Assembly (NCBI GenBank): GCA_011365055.1
Contig: RDOG01000007.1
Coordinates: 151,581-215,580, forward strand
Direction: 5' to 3'
DNA from: Promethearchaeota archaeon
Lineage (GTDB): Archaea; Asgardarchaeota; Lokiarchaeia; Helarchaeales; RDOG01
DNA: 64,000 nt
Below are positions 1 through 9,427 of the stretch, in pieces; the first letter of the stretch is position 1, and the number at the start of each line of letters is the position of its first letter. The translations under genes were made by a program, and so were the position numbers. The notes beneath the pieces are model-generated. The model made no database searches. It was not told the DNA's origin and saw only the letters and a program-made list of their open reading frames with translations.

Positions 1-3000
1 GCATAAACTGTTGTATAATTTTCTAACTCAATCGAAATATTGAGATAACAGTTACCCTCACCTAATCTACTAACATCAATCTCCGTTATAGTGTATTTAT
101 TATTAATAGGTCCAGTTAAATCGCCAAATTTAGTTTGTGATTGATTTATAGTTATATTATTTGAAAACAAAATTGGATAAGAATTTAGATCTAAATCTTT
201 ATATTGAATCACCAAAGAAATGTTCTGTCCTAATGGTACGGTACCGATAGGATCGTAGCTTAATTGAGCTTGTCTATCTCTTACGTTTATATTTATTATC
301 ATTGATTTATTTTGATATTTATTAATTGGATCTGTTCCCGTCCAATTAACTTTTATCTCTATTGTATAGGTACCTGCTTGATCCCAATAATCAGTATCAA
401 TTGATAATTCATAAGTTTCATCTCCTGGGTTTCCTACCCAACTAAAATGCGTAGATGAGATGTTGATACTAATAGAAATATCCTCTGGAGCATAAATATT
501 AACTGAGTGGAATGTATCCTTATAAGTTAGGGCAAATGTTACATTTTCACTAATTGGAGTGATTGCAGGTGCTTCGTACAAGATTTGGGTATCAATAGGT
601 CTAATTCTGAAGTAAAATGTTTGTGATACAAGGTCATATGAAGGATGAGTAACATTTACTTCAGTAAGATAGTATCCAATTGCGGGATTAGGCACTGGCT
701 TACCCGAAGTATTGATGGTGATCTTATAATTCCCATCTTCATAATCGTAAACTGAATAGTGTGAAGAAGGCCAATCGACCGTAACATTTGCGTTTGAAAT
801 ATATTGCCCATCAATAGTCGTGTAAGTAATGTTAAAGGTGACATTTTCTCCCCAAACAGTGCTTTCTGGAGGTAACAAACCGAGTATGGGGATATTCAAA
901 GACAGCTTCACAGAAACTCGCAGCTCTTGCGATTCATAATACTGTTTAGATGCATTAATGCTTAGATTATAAATTTGATTGGAACCAAAAGTAGAAATAA
1001 ATGTAGAAGTATTGATTTGAATTACCCAATATGTATTAATGCCTGAACCAACTTGATAAAAAGTAGAATTATCTTGCATTGAGGTATGGTCCCAGGACCA
1101 ATCCATGTTTACATGGTAAGTCTCACTAGTTTCATTAGAAATTCCAACACTTGCTTCTCTATCTTCATAATAAATAGTTATATTTACCAATCCTTCAGGC
1201 AGAATCGAACTTGGTGCATATGGAGATCTCAATCGAGTAAAAGTATCTCGAAGTGTTAGATTAAGTTTTGAAATTGATCTAGAAACATAATTGGTTTTAC
1301 TCACGTTAATTTGAAATGTATAAATTAGATTGGTTGATAAATTTTCCATAGTTATTGAAATTTTATAAGTACCTGTTGATATATTTGAATAAGTCCAATT
1401 ATTATTATATATAAAATGCAAACTTCCGGGTGAACCTCCATCAATATATTTTAGGGTGAGATTAATGGTCGCTGCATCAATCCCTGAACCAAATTCATCT
1501 TCATAAGTAATTGTAAAGGTTGCATTTTCTGTAGCGCTATATGGTGTAATACCTGGTGGTTCATAAGTTAAAAACGTGGAAATATTTCTTATTGTAACAG
1601 AAATATAAGCTGTTGCATTATCATAATCTTCAGAATTATTAGTAACAGTAACTTTGATCACATAGGTTCCCAATGAAAGAGAATAGGTTGAAACCTGATT
1701 GATGATATATGAACCATCAGGTTGTCTGATGGCATTGTTATATGTAAAATTCATTACTAGCGTGCTAGTACTATTCATTGTCATTTCTGGATATTCATCA
1801 TCATCAATATCATGATATTGAATTGTTAAGGAAACGTTTTTCCCCCATGGAACTTGACCCGGTGGTGTATATAGCAATTCTGTATTATGTCTTCTAATTG
1901 TAATTGGGATAATTCGTTCAGTAGGTTCATAATTTGTTTTTACAACAGTGATATTCAAATCATGAGTACCAATTGTCCAGGTATCAGTATCGATGTTATT
2001 TAAGTAATATGAATTAGTGGTTGCTTCATAAGTAATTGAACTATTTGGAAATACAACATTATTTAAATAAACTGTCGTATCAGCGGTTTTTATATCCGGA
2101 TAAGTATTGTCATCTGTATCATGATATTGAATTTTTAGTGAGGTTATGTTATGACCCCATGCAATCTGCCCTGGTGGTTCATAAAGAATTTCTGTTGAAA
2201 TATTCCTAATTATTAAATTAAATGATAAAGTATTGTTTTTATAATAAGGTGTCCCACTCCAGTTTACAAAAACCTGAATTGGATAAGTTCCCGCACTATT
2301 CCAATGAGAAGTATTTATTTTAATTAGATAATTACCACTAGAAAAATCATTCATAACTGAATAATAGCCTGTTTCGAACCCATTCCCAACATTATTATCT
2401 AGATCAACAGAAATGTTGAGTTGATTCCACAAAGTTTCATTAATTTTAACATTATGAGCAGTATCTTGATAAAACAATATTAAAGTCGTGTTTGCTCCAA
2501 TTTGAACAATAGAAGGTGGTGTATATAAGATTTGAGTATCTATTGGACGAATAAATATTCTAACTTCGATAGATTGCGTGGCATAAGTTCCACTGGTATC
2601 TTCAATTGTAATGTTAATCCTGTGATAACCTATATCGATATCTGGTAAAGGAATGACGCTAGTATTAAAAGTTATTTTAACTTCATTTCCATTTGATAAA
2701 TCTGGAATGCTATTTCCATATTCTTGTACCCAACTTCCTGTTCCTTCAGAAACTGGCTCCCACATGCTTGAACTATTCCACCAATATAAATAAATATTAG
2801 TTGCTGGACCAAATTGTGAGTTCCCTGATTCATCTGTATAAGAAACATAAAATTCAACGCTATCATTAAATACTGTTGGAAAAGGAGTAGTTGCTCCTAT
2901 TCTAGAATCTGATTTTCTTAATGAAATAGTAACATTTTCAAATGAAGTTTGGTAATTCTGTTTACTTGCGTTTATTGCTATCAAATAAATTAAACTTGTA

Positions 3001-6000
3001 TTGAACCCTGTTGTGTTAATATTCAATCTCCATGTATTATTTATACCACTTACTGAATCTTGATAAATTCTTGAATTTAATTGTAAAGTTGAATTATATA
3101 CCCAATCAGTAAAACCAGGATATTTGCTGTAACAAGTATAATTAATAAAGACAGGTGCGCTACCCGTCAAATTAGAGATCTTTAAAGTGTTTTCAATATC
3201 CCAATATTCCATTGTAATGTTATATTGTCCAAGAACAATTAATTTACTTAAACTACCTTCGATATCTAGATCTGCATAAGTAGATCTTGCAGTTAAATTA
3301 ACATTTTTTATACTTGCTGTCTTATATGAAGCTAAAGAAGCTTCAAAATCAAATGAATATATTTCATCAAGAGTCATGTTATCCATTTCAATTTCAACTA
3401 AATATGTACCGTCTCCATTATCTGTATATGTCCAATTTTGATTAAATACAAATATATCTCCTGGATTATTGGTGACTTCAGTCAGATAAATATCAGCACC
3501 AGGAATTCCAATTCCACGATCTAAATCTTGAAACGTTAACGTCATTGTGGCATTAATTTGATCTGTCCAAGGAAGAATTCCTGGAGGTGTATATGTAAGA
3601 GAGGTTGTCACATTTCTAATATTCAAAGGAATGGTTAAAGAATGATTATAATGATATGATTTATTCACAAATACTTTAATTTGATATAAGCCTACCGGCC
3701 ATCGAGTAGAATTTGATGTATTTATTGTAATATTGTATGTACCTATAGGATTTTCAATACAATTAAAATCAAGTACATTAATAGGATTGAATGGATTTGT
3801 TACATTTTGAATATAGATTGTTGCTCCTTCTAATGGACCTGATGTATATTCTCCAGTATCCGTTAAATTTTCAGCAAAAATCACTATTGAAGTATTTTCT
3901 TTGAATGGAATGACTGGAGTCTCAGCATACCAAATTAAAGTATCTTCCCATGTTACTTTAATCGTAACATTAAATTGAATTGTTTCAAAGAGAATTTGTT
4001 CGTTAAAATAAATTGTAACATTAAAATAAAGATAATCTCTTCCCTGTGATTGTGCATAAGTAGCAGGGATGGTCACGTAATAATTATTACCTGTAGCATC
4101 AGAAGGATTTTTATTGAAATACATCAAAAATTCGGGATTATTATAATCCCTGATAATGATCTTTAATTTTCCACTAGAATTAGTATACGGTGCAAGATTT
4201 TCATAGACATTTCTTAATCTCAGTGAAATATTATAGTCATCTTTATAAAATAATTCAGTAAATCGAGCTCCTTGACGGACATCTAAAGGAGCTAGAACAT
4301 CACAAACCATATCAATGGCTTGTGTTATTTGATGTGTAACAATAATTGTCTCAAAATATTTTTTCTGTAAAATTAATTGTACTTCTTGAGTTCCATTTTT
4401 TAAATTAAGCGTGCTAAAGTCAATTGAATAATTTCCTGTGCCATATTCATTAAATAACGTATAATTTGCAGCATTATTAGCAGGTGTTGTGTAATTTAAG
4501 TACATGGTTCCCTCACTAATTTTTTGATCCTCATCCGTTAATGCAGTACTCCAATTCGCTATGAATTTCAGAAATTGAGGTTGAAGATAAATGTCTCCTG
4601 GAAGAACTAAACTACTATCAATAGCGTAAAAATCGGTATCTGCTTGAGAATGTGCGTAAAATAAAACTGTCTGGTTATTACATCCAACTTTTGATAGAGG
4701 AAATCCTGTATCTGAGTTATTCCAGGTTGTATCAATTCTGAATTTTCCAATATAATTCAATATAGTGGTGTTTGGTATGGTCCATTCAAGAGAAAAATTG
4801 CCTGAATTTGTTCCAGTTTGATTGTTTAAGGATTCTAATACTGCCTCATCATTACTATCTTGAATGCGCCATGTTTTTACCATATATCTTCCATTTAAAT
4901 TCAAAGTTAAATTAATATCAAAATGAGTCAAATCACCCAGATAATAAATCAATTGGGATGGATTAACCGTGTCAACATAATTTGGTGAATGATAAAATAT
5001 TGACCATGTTCCATTCTTACCATCAGAAAATGATTCATAAAATTGAACCGTGCTGTTTGATAAACCTGAATATTCTACATAAATATTATTAGTAATATTT
5101 TTAAGTTGATATGTTTCTGGAATTATTGCTGGCCTTAAAACTTTAATAGGTTCCCAATCCTCTGGTGTTGTTATATTAAATTGATAATCTGAAATATCAT
5201 TTAAATCAGTTGAAGTTACAGTATGATCAACCCACCAACCGACTTTTGATGAATCTACTAGGGAAGGTGCAGTAAAATTGTAAGAAGCAAGATATAATTT
5301 ATTAACATTCATCATAATTTCAGCGTTTAAAGAAACATCAAAAACTTCAATAGAAGTATTAAATCCAAAATCAAAAGTATTTCCACTAGAATATGTTGAC
5401 AGGATAGGATTAACTAACGTACCCGTTCCAAATGTGCCATTCATAAAATCTGCGGTCAATCCGTTAGAATGATCAAGCAATTTCAAATTAATTGCAGCAT
5501 CACCCGGATCTAAATCAGCCACCAGAGTCAAGTTTAAATCATCAAAATAGTAAGTATAATTTGAATCTAACGAAATATCTGTAGTTTCTAATGAAAGTCC
5601 TATTCTAAATACAAACGGCCCATTTTCACTAGATTCAGAACGTGCATTAAACCATGCTTTTATATCGCTTGAGTGTGCTTCCAATTTATACCAATTTAAA
5701 CCATCATTTACAATAGATGAATCTAAAGAGACTGTCTGACTAGCATATCTTAAATACATTTTTTGGGAAGGATTTTGTGAATTTTCATCAAAAAATTGAA
5801 TGTATGGATAATAAGTTGTTGCACCAGAGAGGCGATCCCCTCTATAATAAACTGAAAAAAATGCATCTGTTATATCTCTACCTTGAAAACCTGAACTAAA
5901 TTCTGAAGTTTGGTTTAAAGCTAAAATCGCATTCGTTTCAATTCTTAATTTATAATATATTCTACAAGTTAATTTATAAAGCCATCCCATTTGTCTTGTT

Positions 6001-7049
6001 TGCTGTGGACCTCCTGCACCTGCAATAATTTCAAATCCACCACTAACATAAGCCTCTGGAAGTCCATCAATTTCTGTTCCCTCAATATAAATAGTGTCAT
6101 TTAACATACCCGTATCATCTAATTCAACTGAGAAGTTAGCAATCGCTTTTTTAAAAAAGCGAAGAGTTCCTGGCGATGCTGAACCAAAATGTATCATACC
6201 TCTAATTTCACTTGCATAAGTTCCACCTGGACTCAGACGCCATGCATATAATCTCATTGAATAATCAATTTCTACATAATCAATTTCATAATCTAGAGGA
6301 TTAACGCCTTGATATAAATCGATAGATTGTGAAATGGATGCTGATCCAACTGATGTATTTCCTTTAGTATATTCATTTACATACATTGCATCTTCATAAG
6401 CAAATTGATCAATTCCTTCAACGGTCTCTGTCCAATTATAAAAATCTGGAAACCAACTAGTGCCACTATATTGGTTAATTTCTCCATTTCTTTGATCAAT
6501 ACGAATATCATTTGATAATTCTCCAGATTCTCCGATCAAAACTATTTCTCTTGAACCAGTTCCATCAGCCGTATGAGACATCGTACTATTATGTTCATTT
6601 ACAAAATCATCACCAACATGGACTCCTTGAACTTCATTATGCTCTATCCAATTCGAATCTCCATCAAAATTTTCATTTTGAATCCATTGACCGGTTTCCT
6701 GAAGCGAATTAATTGTTGCATTGACTGAAGTTCCATCCCAATTTTGATTATTTACGGTAATACTTAAATTATCAGTAGAATTTGCTTGTATATTAATTCT
6801 TGAATTAGATTGAATACCCTGCTCCATAATAGTAATTCCAGATCCTCCAGAACCTGTATATGGATCCATAATTTCACTCCCTGCTCCAGCTGGTATAATA
6901 AAAAAATCATCATTTGGTAATTTATCGCCATTATCTTTAGCAATTTCATTAGAATTATATGGGATATTTGGTATAAATGGCATGAATGAGACGAATAAAA
7001 CAAGTGAAATAAAAATTAAAGTAAATATTTTAAACTTATATAGTTTCAT
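1..7049 (-). CDS. Giant Ig-like repeat surface protein, N-terminal 2,349 residues (runs off left edge)
   Basis: This frame is open from an ATG at 7049 to base 1 without a stop. A GGTG ribosome binding site lies about eight bases before the ATG. Residues 1-30 form a secretion signal or anchor (KLYKFK, then a hydrophobic stretch and MPFIPNIP). Next comes an acidic Gly/Ser/Asn-rich N-terminal region of several hundred residues with beta-sandwich character. Tandem Ig-like units of about 100 residues follow, recognisable by lines such as YEPPGQIAWGHN, YTPPGQVPWGKN and ITIYYEDREASVG, with many N-x-S/T sequons. It is a clear paralogue of the 5,004-residue protein at 47166-62180. By analogy it should end, off the window, in one membrane segment and a cytoplasmic tail. 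A surface adhesin or S-layer-associated role is inference. Confidence 0.9.
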   Translation of the reverse strand, partial: MKLYKFKIFTLIFISLVLFVSFMPFIPNIPYNSNEIAKDNGDKLPNDDFFIIPAGAGSEIMDPYTGSGGSGITIMEQGIQSNSRINIQANSTDNLSITVNNQNWDGTSVNATINSLQETGQWIQNENFDGDSNWIEHNEVQGVHVGDDFVNEHNSTMSHTADGTGSREIVLIGESGELSNDIRIDQRNGEINQYSGTSWFPDFYNWTETVEGIDQFAYEDAMYVNEYTKGNTSVGSASISQSIDLYQGVNPLDYEIDYVEIDYSMRLYAWRLSPGGTYASEIRGMIHFGSASPGTLRFFKKAIANFSVELDDTGMLNDTIYIEGTEIDGLPEAYVSGGFEIIAGAGGPQQTRQMGWLYKLTCRIYYKLRIETNAILALNQTSEFSSGFQGRDITDAFFSVYYRGDRLSGATTYYPYIQFFDENSQNPSQKMYLRYASQTVSLDSSIVNDGLNWYKLEAHSSDIKAWFNARSESSENGPFVFRIGLSLETTDISLDSNYTYYFDDLNLTLVADLDPGDAAINLKLLDHSNGLTADFMNGTFGTGTLVNPILSTYSSGNTFDFGFNTSIEVFDVSLNAEIMMNVNKLYLASYNFTAPSLVDSSKVGWWVDHTVTSTDLNDISDYQFNITTPEDWEPIKVLRPAIIPETYQLKNITNNIYVEYSGLSNSTVQFYESFSDGKNGTWSIFYHSPNYVDTVNPSQLIYYLGDLTHFDINLTLNLNGRYMVKTWRIQDSNDEAVLESLNNQTGTNSGNFSLEWTIPNTTILNYIGKFRIDTTWNNSDTGFPLSKVGCNNQTVLFYAHSQADTDFYAIDSSLVLPGDIYLQPQFLKFIANWSTALTDEDQKISEGTMYLNYTTPANNAANYTLFNEYGTGNYSIDFSTLNLKNGTQEVQLILQKKYFETIIVTHQITQAIDMVCDVLAPLDVRQGARFTELFYKDDYNISLRLRNVYENLAPYTNSSGKLKIIIRDYNNPEFLMYFNKNPSDATGNNYYVTIPATYAQSQGRDYLYFNVTIYFNEQILFETIQFNVTIKVTWEDTLIWYAETPVIPFKENTSIVIFAENLTDTGEYTSGPLEGATIYIQNVTNPFNPINVLDFNCIENPIGTYNITINTSNSTRWPVGLYQIKVFVNKSYHYNHSLTIPLNIRNVTTSLTYTPPGILPWTDQINATMTLTFQDLDRGIGIPGADIYLTEVTNNPGDIFVFNQNWTYTDNGDGTYLVEIEMDNMTLDEIYSFDFEASLASYKTASIKNVNLTARSTYADLDIEGSLSKLIVLGQYNITMEYWDIENTLKISNLTGSAPVFINYTCYSKYPGFTDWVYNSTLQLNSRIYQDSVSGINNTWRLNINTTGFNTSLIYLIAINASKQNYQTSFENVTISLRKSDSRIGATTPFPTVFNDSVEFYVSYTDESGNSQFGPATNIYLYWWNSSSMWEPVSEGTGSWVQEYGNSIPDLSNGNEVKITFNTSVIPLPDIDIGYHRINITIEDTSGTYATQSIEVRIFIRPIDTQILYTPPSIVQIGANTTLILFYQDTAHNVKINETLWNQLNISVDLDNNVGNGFETGYYSVMNDFSSGNYLIKINTSHWNSAGTYPIQVFVNWSGTPYYKNNTLSFNLIIRNISTEILYEPPGQIAWGHNITSLKIQYHDTDDNTYPDIKTADTTVYLNNVVFPNSSITYEATTNSYYLNNIDTDTWTIGTHDLNITVVKTNYEPTERIIPITIRRHNTELLYTPPGQVPWGKNVSLTIQYHDIDDDEYPEMTMNSTSTLVMNFTYNNAIRQPDGSYIINQVSTYSLSLGTYVIKVTVTNNSEDYDNATAYISVTIRNISTFLTYEPPGITPYSATENATFTITYEDEFGSGIDAATINLTLKYIDGGSPGSLHFIYNNNWTYSNISTGTYKISITMENLSTNLIYTFQINVSKTNYVSRSISKLNLTLRDTFTRLRSPYAPSSILPEGLVNITIYYEDREASVGISNETSETYHVNMDWSWDHTSMQDNSTFYQVGSGINTYWVIQINTSTFISTFGSNQIYNLSINASKQYYESQELRVSVKLSLNIPILGLLPPESTVWGENVTFNITYTTIDGQYISNANVTVDWPSSHYSVYDYEDGNYKITINTSGKPVPNPAIGYYLTEVNVTHPSYDLVSQTFYFRIRPIDTQILYEAPAITPISENVTFALTYKDTFHSVNIYAPEDISISINISSTHFSWVGNPGDETYELSIDTDYWDQAGTYTIEIKVNWTGTDPINKYQNKSMIININVRDRQAQLSYDPIGTVPLGQNISLVIQYKDLDLNSYPILFSNNITINQSQTKFGDLTGPINNKYTITEIDVSRLGEGNCYLNISIELENYTTVY

Positions 7050-7614
7050 AATAACACCAAATTTTGATTTTTCTCAATTTCTTTATTATATTTATTATCA
7101 GAGGGAGTAATTTCATTTGAAAAACTCTTAAATAAATTTTTAGATTATTTTTTGTAATATTATGGAGCTATAATGTAAAATTGATCATAATTTTTAAAAT
7201 TTCGTAGAATCAAAAAAAATAACATTTTGTACATGTGAAAAAACATAATAAATGTTGAAAAAATGCATGAATTTATACTTTAGATCACATTTAACTACAA
7301 AAAAGAGAATTAAATATAATTCAGAATCTTCATAAAAACCAAAAAAGAATTAAAATATGAAATTTTAAACGAAATAATTATTTCATACTTTTATATGGTT
7401 AAATTATTTTTAAAAGGCAATATTATAAGACATTAGAAAAAATCGAATGTAATTAATAGGAAAAATAAGATTCCATTATTTCTTTTTTAAATAATTAAAT
7501 AAATCTAAAAATCTTGAAAATAAACCTAATTTAAGATCAGTAGAAGTCAAAAAAAAAAATCAAGTTCATAAAAAAAATTAATTTTAAACCTATTTTCTTT
7601 TAAAAAAATTTTGT
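7050..7614. other. Intergenic region upstream of the left giant gene
   Basis: This gene-free stretch is extremely A/T-rich and lies between two minus-strand genes. It should hold the promoter of the giant gene near its left end. I see no RNA gene and no small reading frame with a convincing ribosome binding site. The only distinct element is the poly-A run at 7549-7559, listed separately. Confidence 0.5.
7549..7559 (-). terminator. Poly-T terminator candidate for the 464-residue longin-like gene
   Basis: A run of 11 A on the plus strand is a T11 tract on the transcribed minus strand, about 55 bases after the stop codon of the gene at 7615-9009. Archaeal RNA polymerase terminates at oligo-T tracts. 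There is no obvious hairpin. Confidence 0.4.
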
Positions 7615-9009
7615 CTATCCGAATATTTTATCTTTTAAATTTATTGCTCGTTCAAATAGAGAAATGTCTCCATCAAAATCTTCGAGTTCCTTATTAAATT
7701 CGGAACAAAATTCTTTGACAAATTCTCTCAATTTATTAATTACTTTTTGAGTTGGTGGTCCCTTTAAAATAAGTGCACCTGTAATAGATTCTTGATCATC
7801 CAATATGATTTCAAAATCTTTATATTCTAATTTAGTAACAGATGTATCTCCTTGGGATATTTGCATTCCAAATGTTTTAATTGCAGTCAAAAATCCACTA
7901 ATTAAATTTGGTTCGATCATATTCGAAGAAAAATCGTGGGAATAAATAGTTACTCCCGAGACTTTCGTAATAACCATCAGATATTGTATAATTCTTGTGA
8001 AGTAGTTGGTTTCAATTTGTTTAAAAAGTGAATAAAAATCTTCAATGATTCCTTGTAAATCTTGAATTTGAGTCTCTGAATAAATATCTCGATATGTCTC
8101 ATAATCATATCGAACTATTTTATTTAATTCAACAATCCAAAATAATAAATAATATTCAAGAATGATACTTTTTTCTTCTACTAATTTCTTCTGTTTTTCA
8201 TTATACTCATCCAACTCATTGATCCACTTCTGAATTTCATTTATAAAACCAATTTCAGGATAAGAATATATAATTTTTGTTCTAAGTTCTATCAATTGAC
8301 TTAAAATGTCCTCAATTTTTCCCCCTTGTTCACAAGAATTAAAGATCTCAATTAATATGTTTTTTATTGCACTTATATCATGAATTTTTTGGTTTATTTT
8401 TGCAGTTTTCTCCTCAAATTTCGATGATGAATCAAATAAAATTTTTAATGAATTTTTTAAAAAGGTTAAAATTCCGAATGATTGATAGATTTCTTTAGTC
8501 CAAATTGTGAGATATGCCTTGAAGTCATGTATGGATAATTCAGCAACCATGTTATTATTTAAAATTGGCGCAAAACCTGAATAAATAGCATAATAATCAA
8601 TATTGTCTCCTTTAATTTCATTTAACTCAAAAGCTTTAAACTGATCAATAAAAATCTGAAATGCTTTTTTTTGATCTATACTAAACTCAATGATTCCTGA
8701 CCTTTTTTTTAAATATTTTTTTAACTTTTCAACATCAAATAATGTAATTTCTTTAATTTTATATTCCATTCCTGTTGATATTCGAGTATTATCATCACTC
8801 TCCAACCAAGAAATTGAAGGAATTGATGTATTAAACTGCATTTCATGTATTTTTGGGATTTGAACTGGATCAGGATATGATATTTTTGAAATAAAACTAA
8901 AGCATTTAAATTTTGCATCTTTATTAACTTTTAAATTTGTTATCGAACAGATACTTAAGGATTTTTCAAAATTTTGACAATTCTTACATTGTTGATTTTC
9001 ATCTTCCAA
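7615..9009 (-). CDS. Cys-rich N terminus plus longin/roadblock-like domain protein, 464 aa
   Basis: The function is unknown. The N terminus has four cysteines (C8, C11, C21, C36) in a possible metal-binding knuckle. Residues ~95-215 and ~345-450 are two alpha/beta domains that match, in the same order, residues ~357-470 and ~615-720 of the 739-residue protein at 26054-28273. Shared lines include SGFLTAIKTFG against GGFLTAIQSFG, YKDFEIILDD against YKDFQIEIED, and ALILKG against AIILKG. The last domain has the look of the longin/roadblock-like folds abundant in Asgard archaea. A helical linker of ~130 residues separates the two domains. The start is a TTG at 9009 with GGTAG just upstream. It sits upstream of, and in the same direction as, the left giant surface protein and divergent from an Arf-like GTPase, so a shared signalling role is plausible but inferred. 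Confidence 0.8.
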   Translation of the reverse strand: MEDENQQCKNCQNFEKSLSICSITNLKVNKDAKFKCFSFISKISYPDPVQIPKIHEMQFNTSIPSISWLESDDNTRISTGMEYKIKEITLFDVEKLKKYLKKRSGIIEFSIDQKKAFQIFIDQFKAFELNEIKGDNIDYYAIYSGFAPILNNNMVAELSIHDFKAYLTIWTKEIYQSFGILTFLKNSLKILFDSSSKFEEKTAKINQKIHDISAIKNILIEIFNSCEQGGKIEDILSQLIELRTKIIYSYPEIGFINEIQKWINELDEYNEKQKKLVEEKSIILEYYLLFWIVELNKIVRYDYETYRDIYSETQIQDLQGIIEDFYSLFKQIETNYFTRIIQYLMVITKVSGVTIYSHDFSSNMIEPNLISGFLTAIKTFGMQISQGDTSVTKLEYKDFEIILDDQESITGALILKGPPTQKVINKLREFVKEFCSEFNKELEDFDGDISLFERAINLKDKIFG

Positions 9010-9427
9010 TTAAATCTACCAGTTTCTTTTATAGCAAAGATTAAATTATCATTATTCTTTAATTTTTTAATTTAGATCATGTAATTTGTTATTTCTTTTA
9101 ATAATTATTAACCTCCGAATAATAAATTCTTAGCGTTTTTAATAATTATTAATCGTTTTATTGCATTAACGTTAAATTCCTAAATTATGGGTCAAGGAAA
9201 GTTAGATTTAAAATTAAATCTTAGAAGAGCAACTAATAAGCTTTAAATTTAACGAAAACTTATCTTAGGATAATATTATCGAAACAAACCTTTTACCTAC
9301 AAATCCATTTAAAAAAACAATTATATCCGCGAGTAGGTAGGATGGTTACCTCTAAAAAACAGATATTTATTCAAATTCCATATTAAACATCTTACAAATG
9401 AAATAATTAAAGAGATAAGAGCTGAAA
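9010..9427. promoter_or_regulatory. Divergent promoter region with two 14-bp palindromes
   Basis: This region separates the longin-like gene (minus) from the Arf-like GTPase (plus) and must contain both promoters. The perfect palindrome TTAATAATTATTAA occurs twice, at 9098-9111 and 9139-9152, 41 bp apart, or about four helical turns, so both copies face the same side of the DNA. That spacing is what a cooperative operator would show. Part of the effect could be chance, because the DNA is so A/T-rich. The 5' leader at 9400-9415 closely matches the leader of the second GTPase gene at 62690-62705. Confidence 0.45.
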
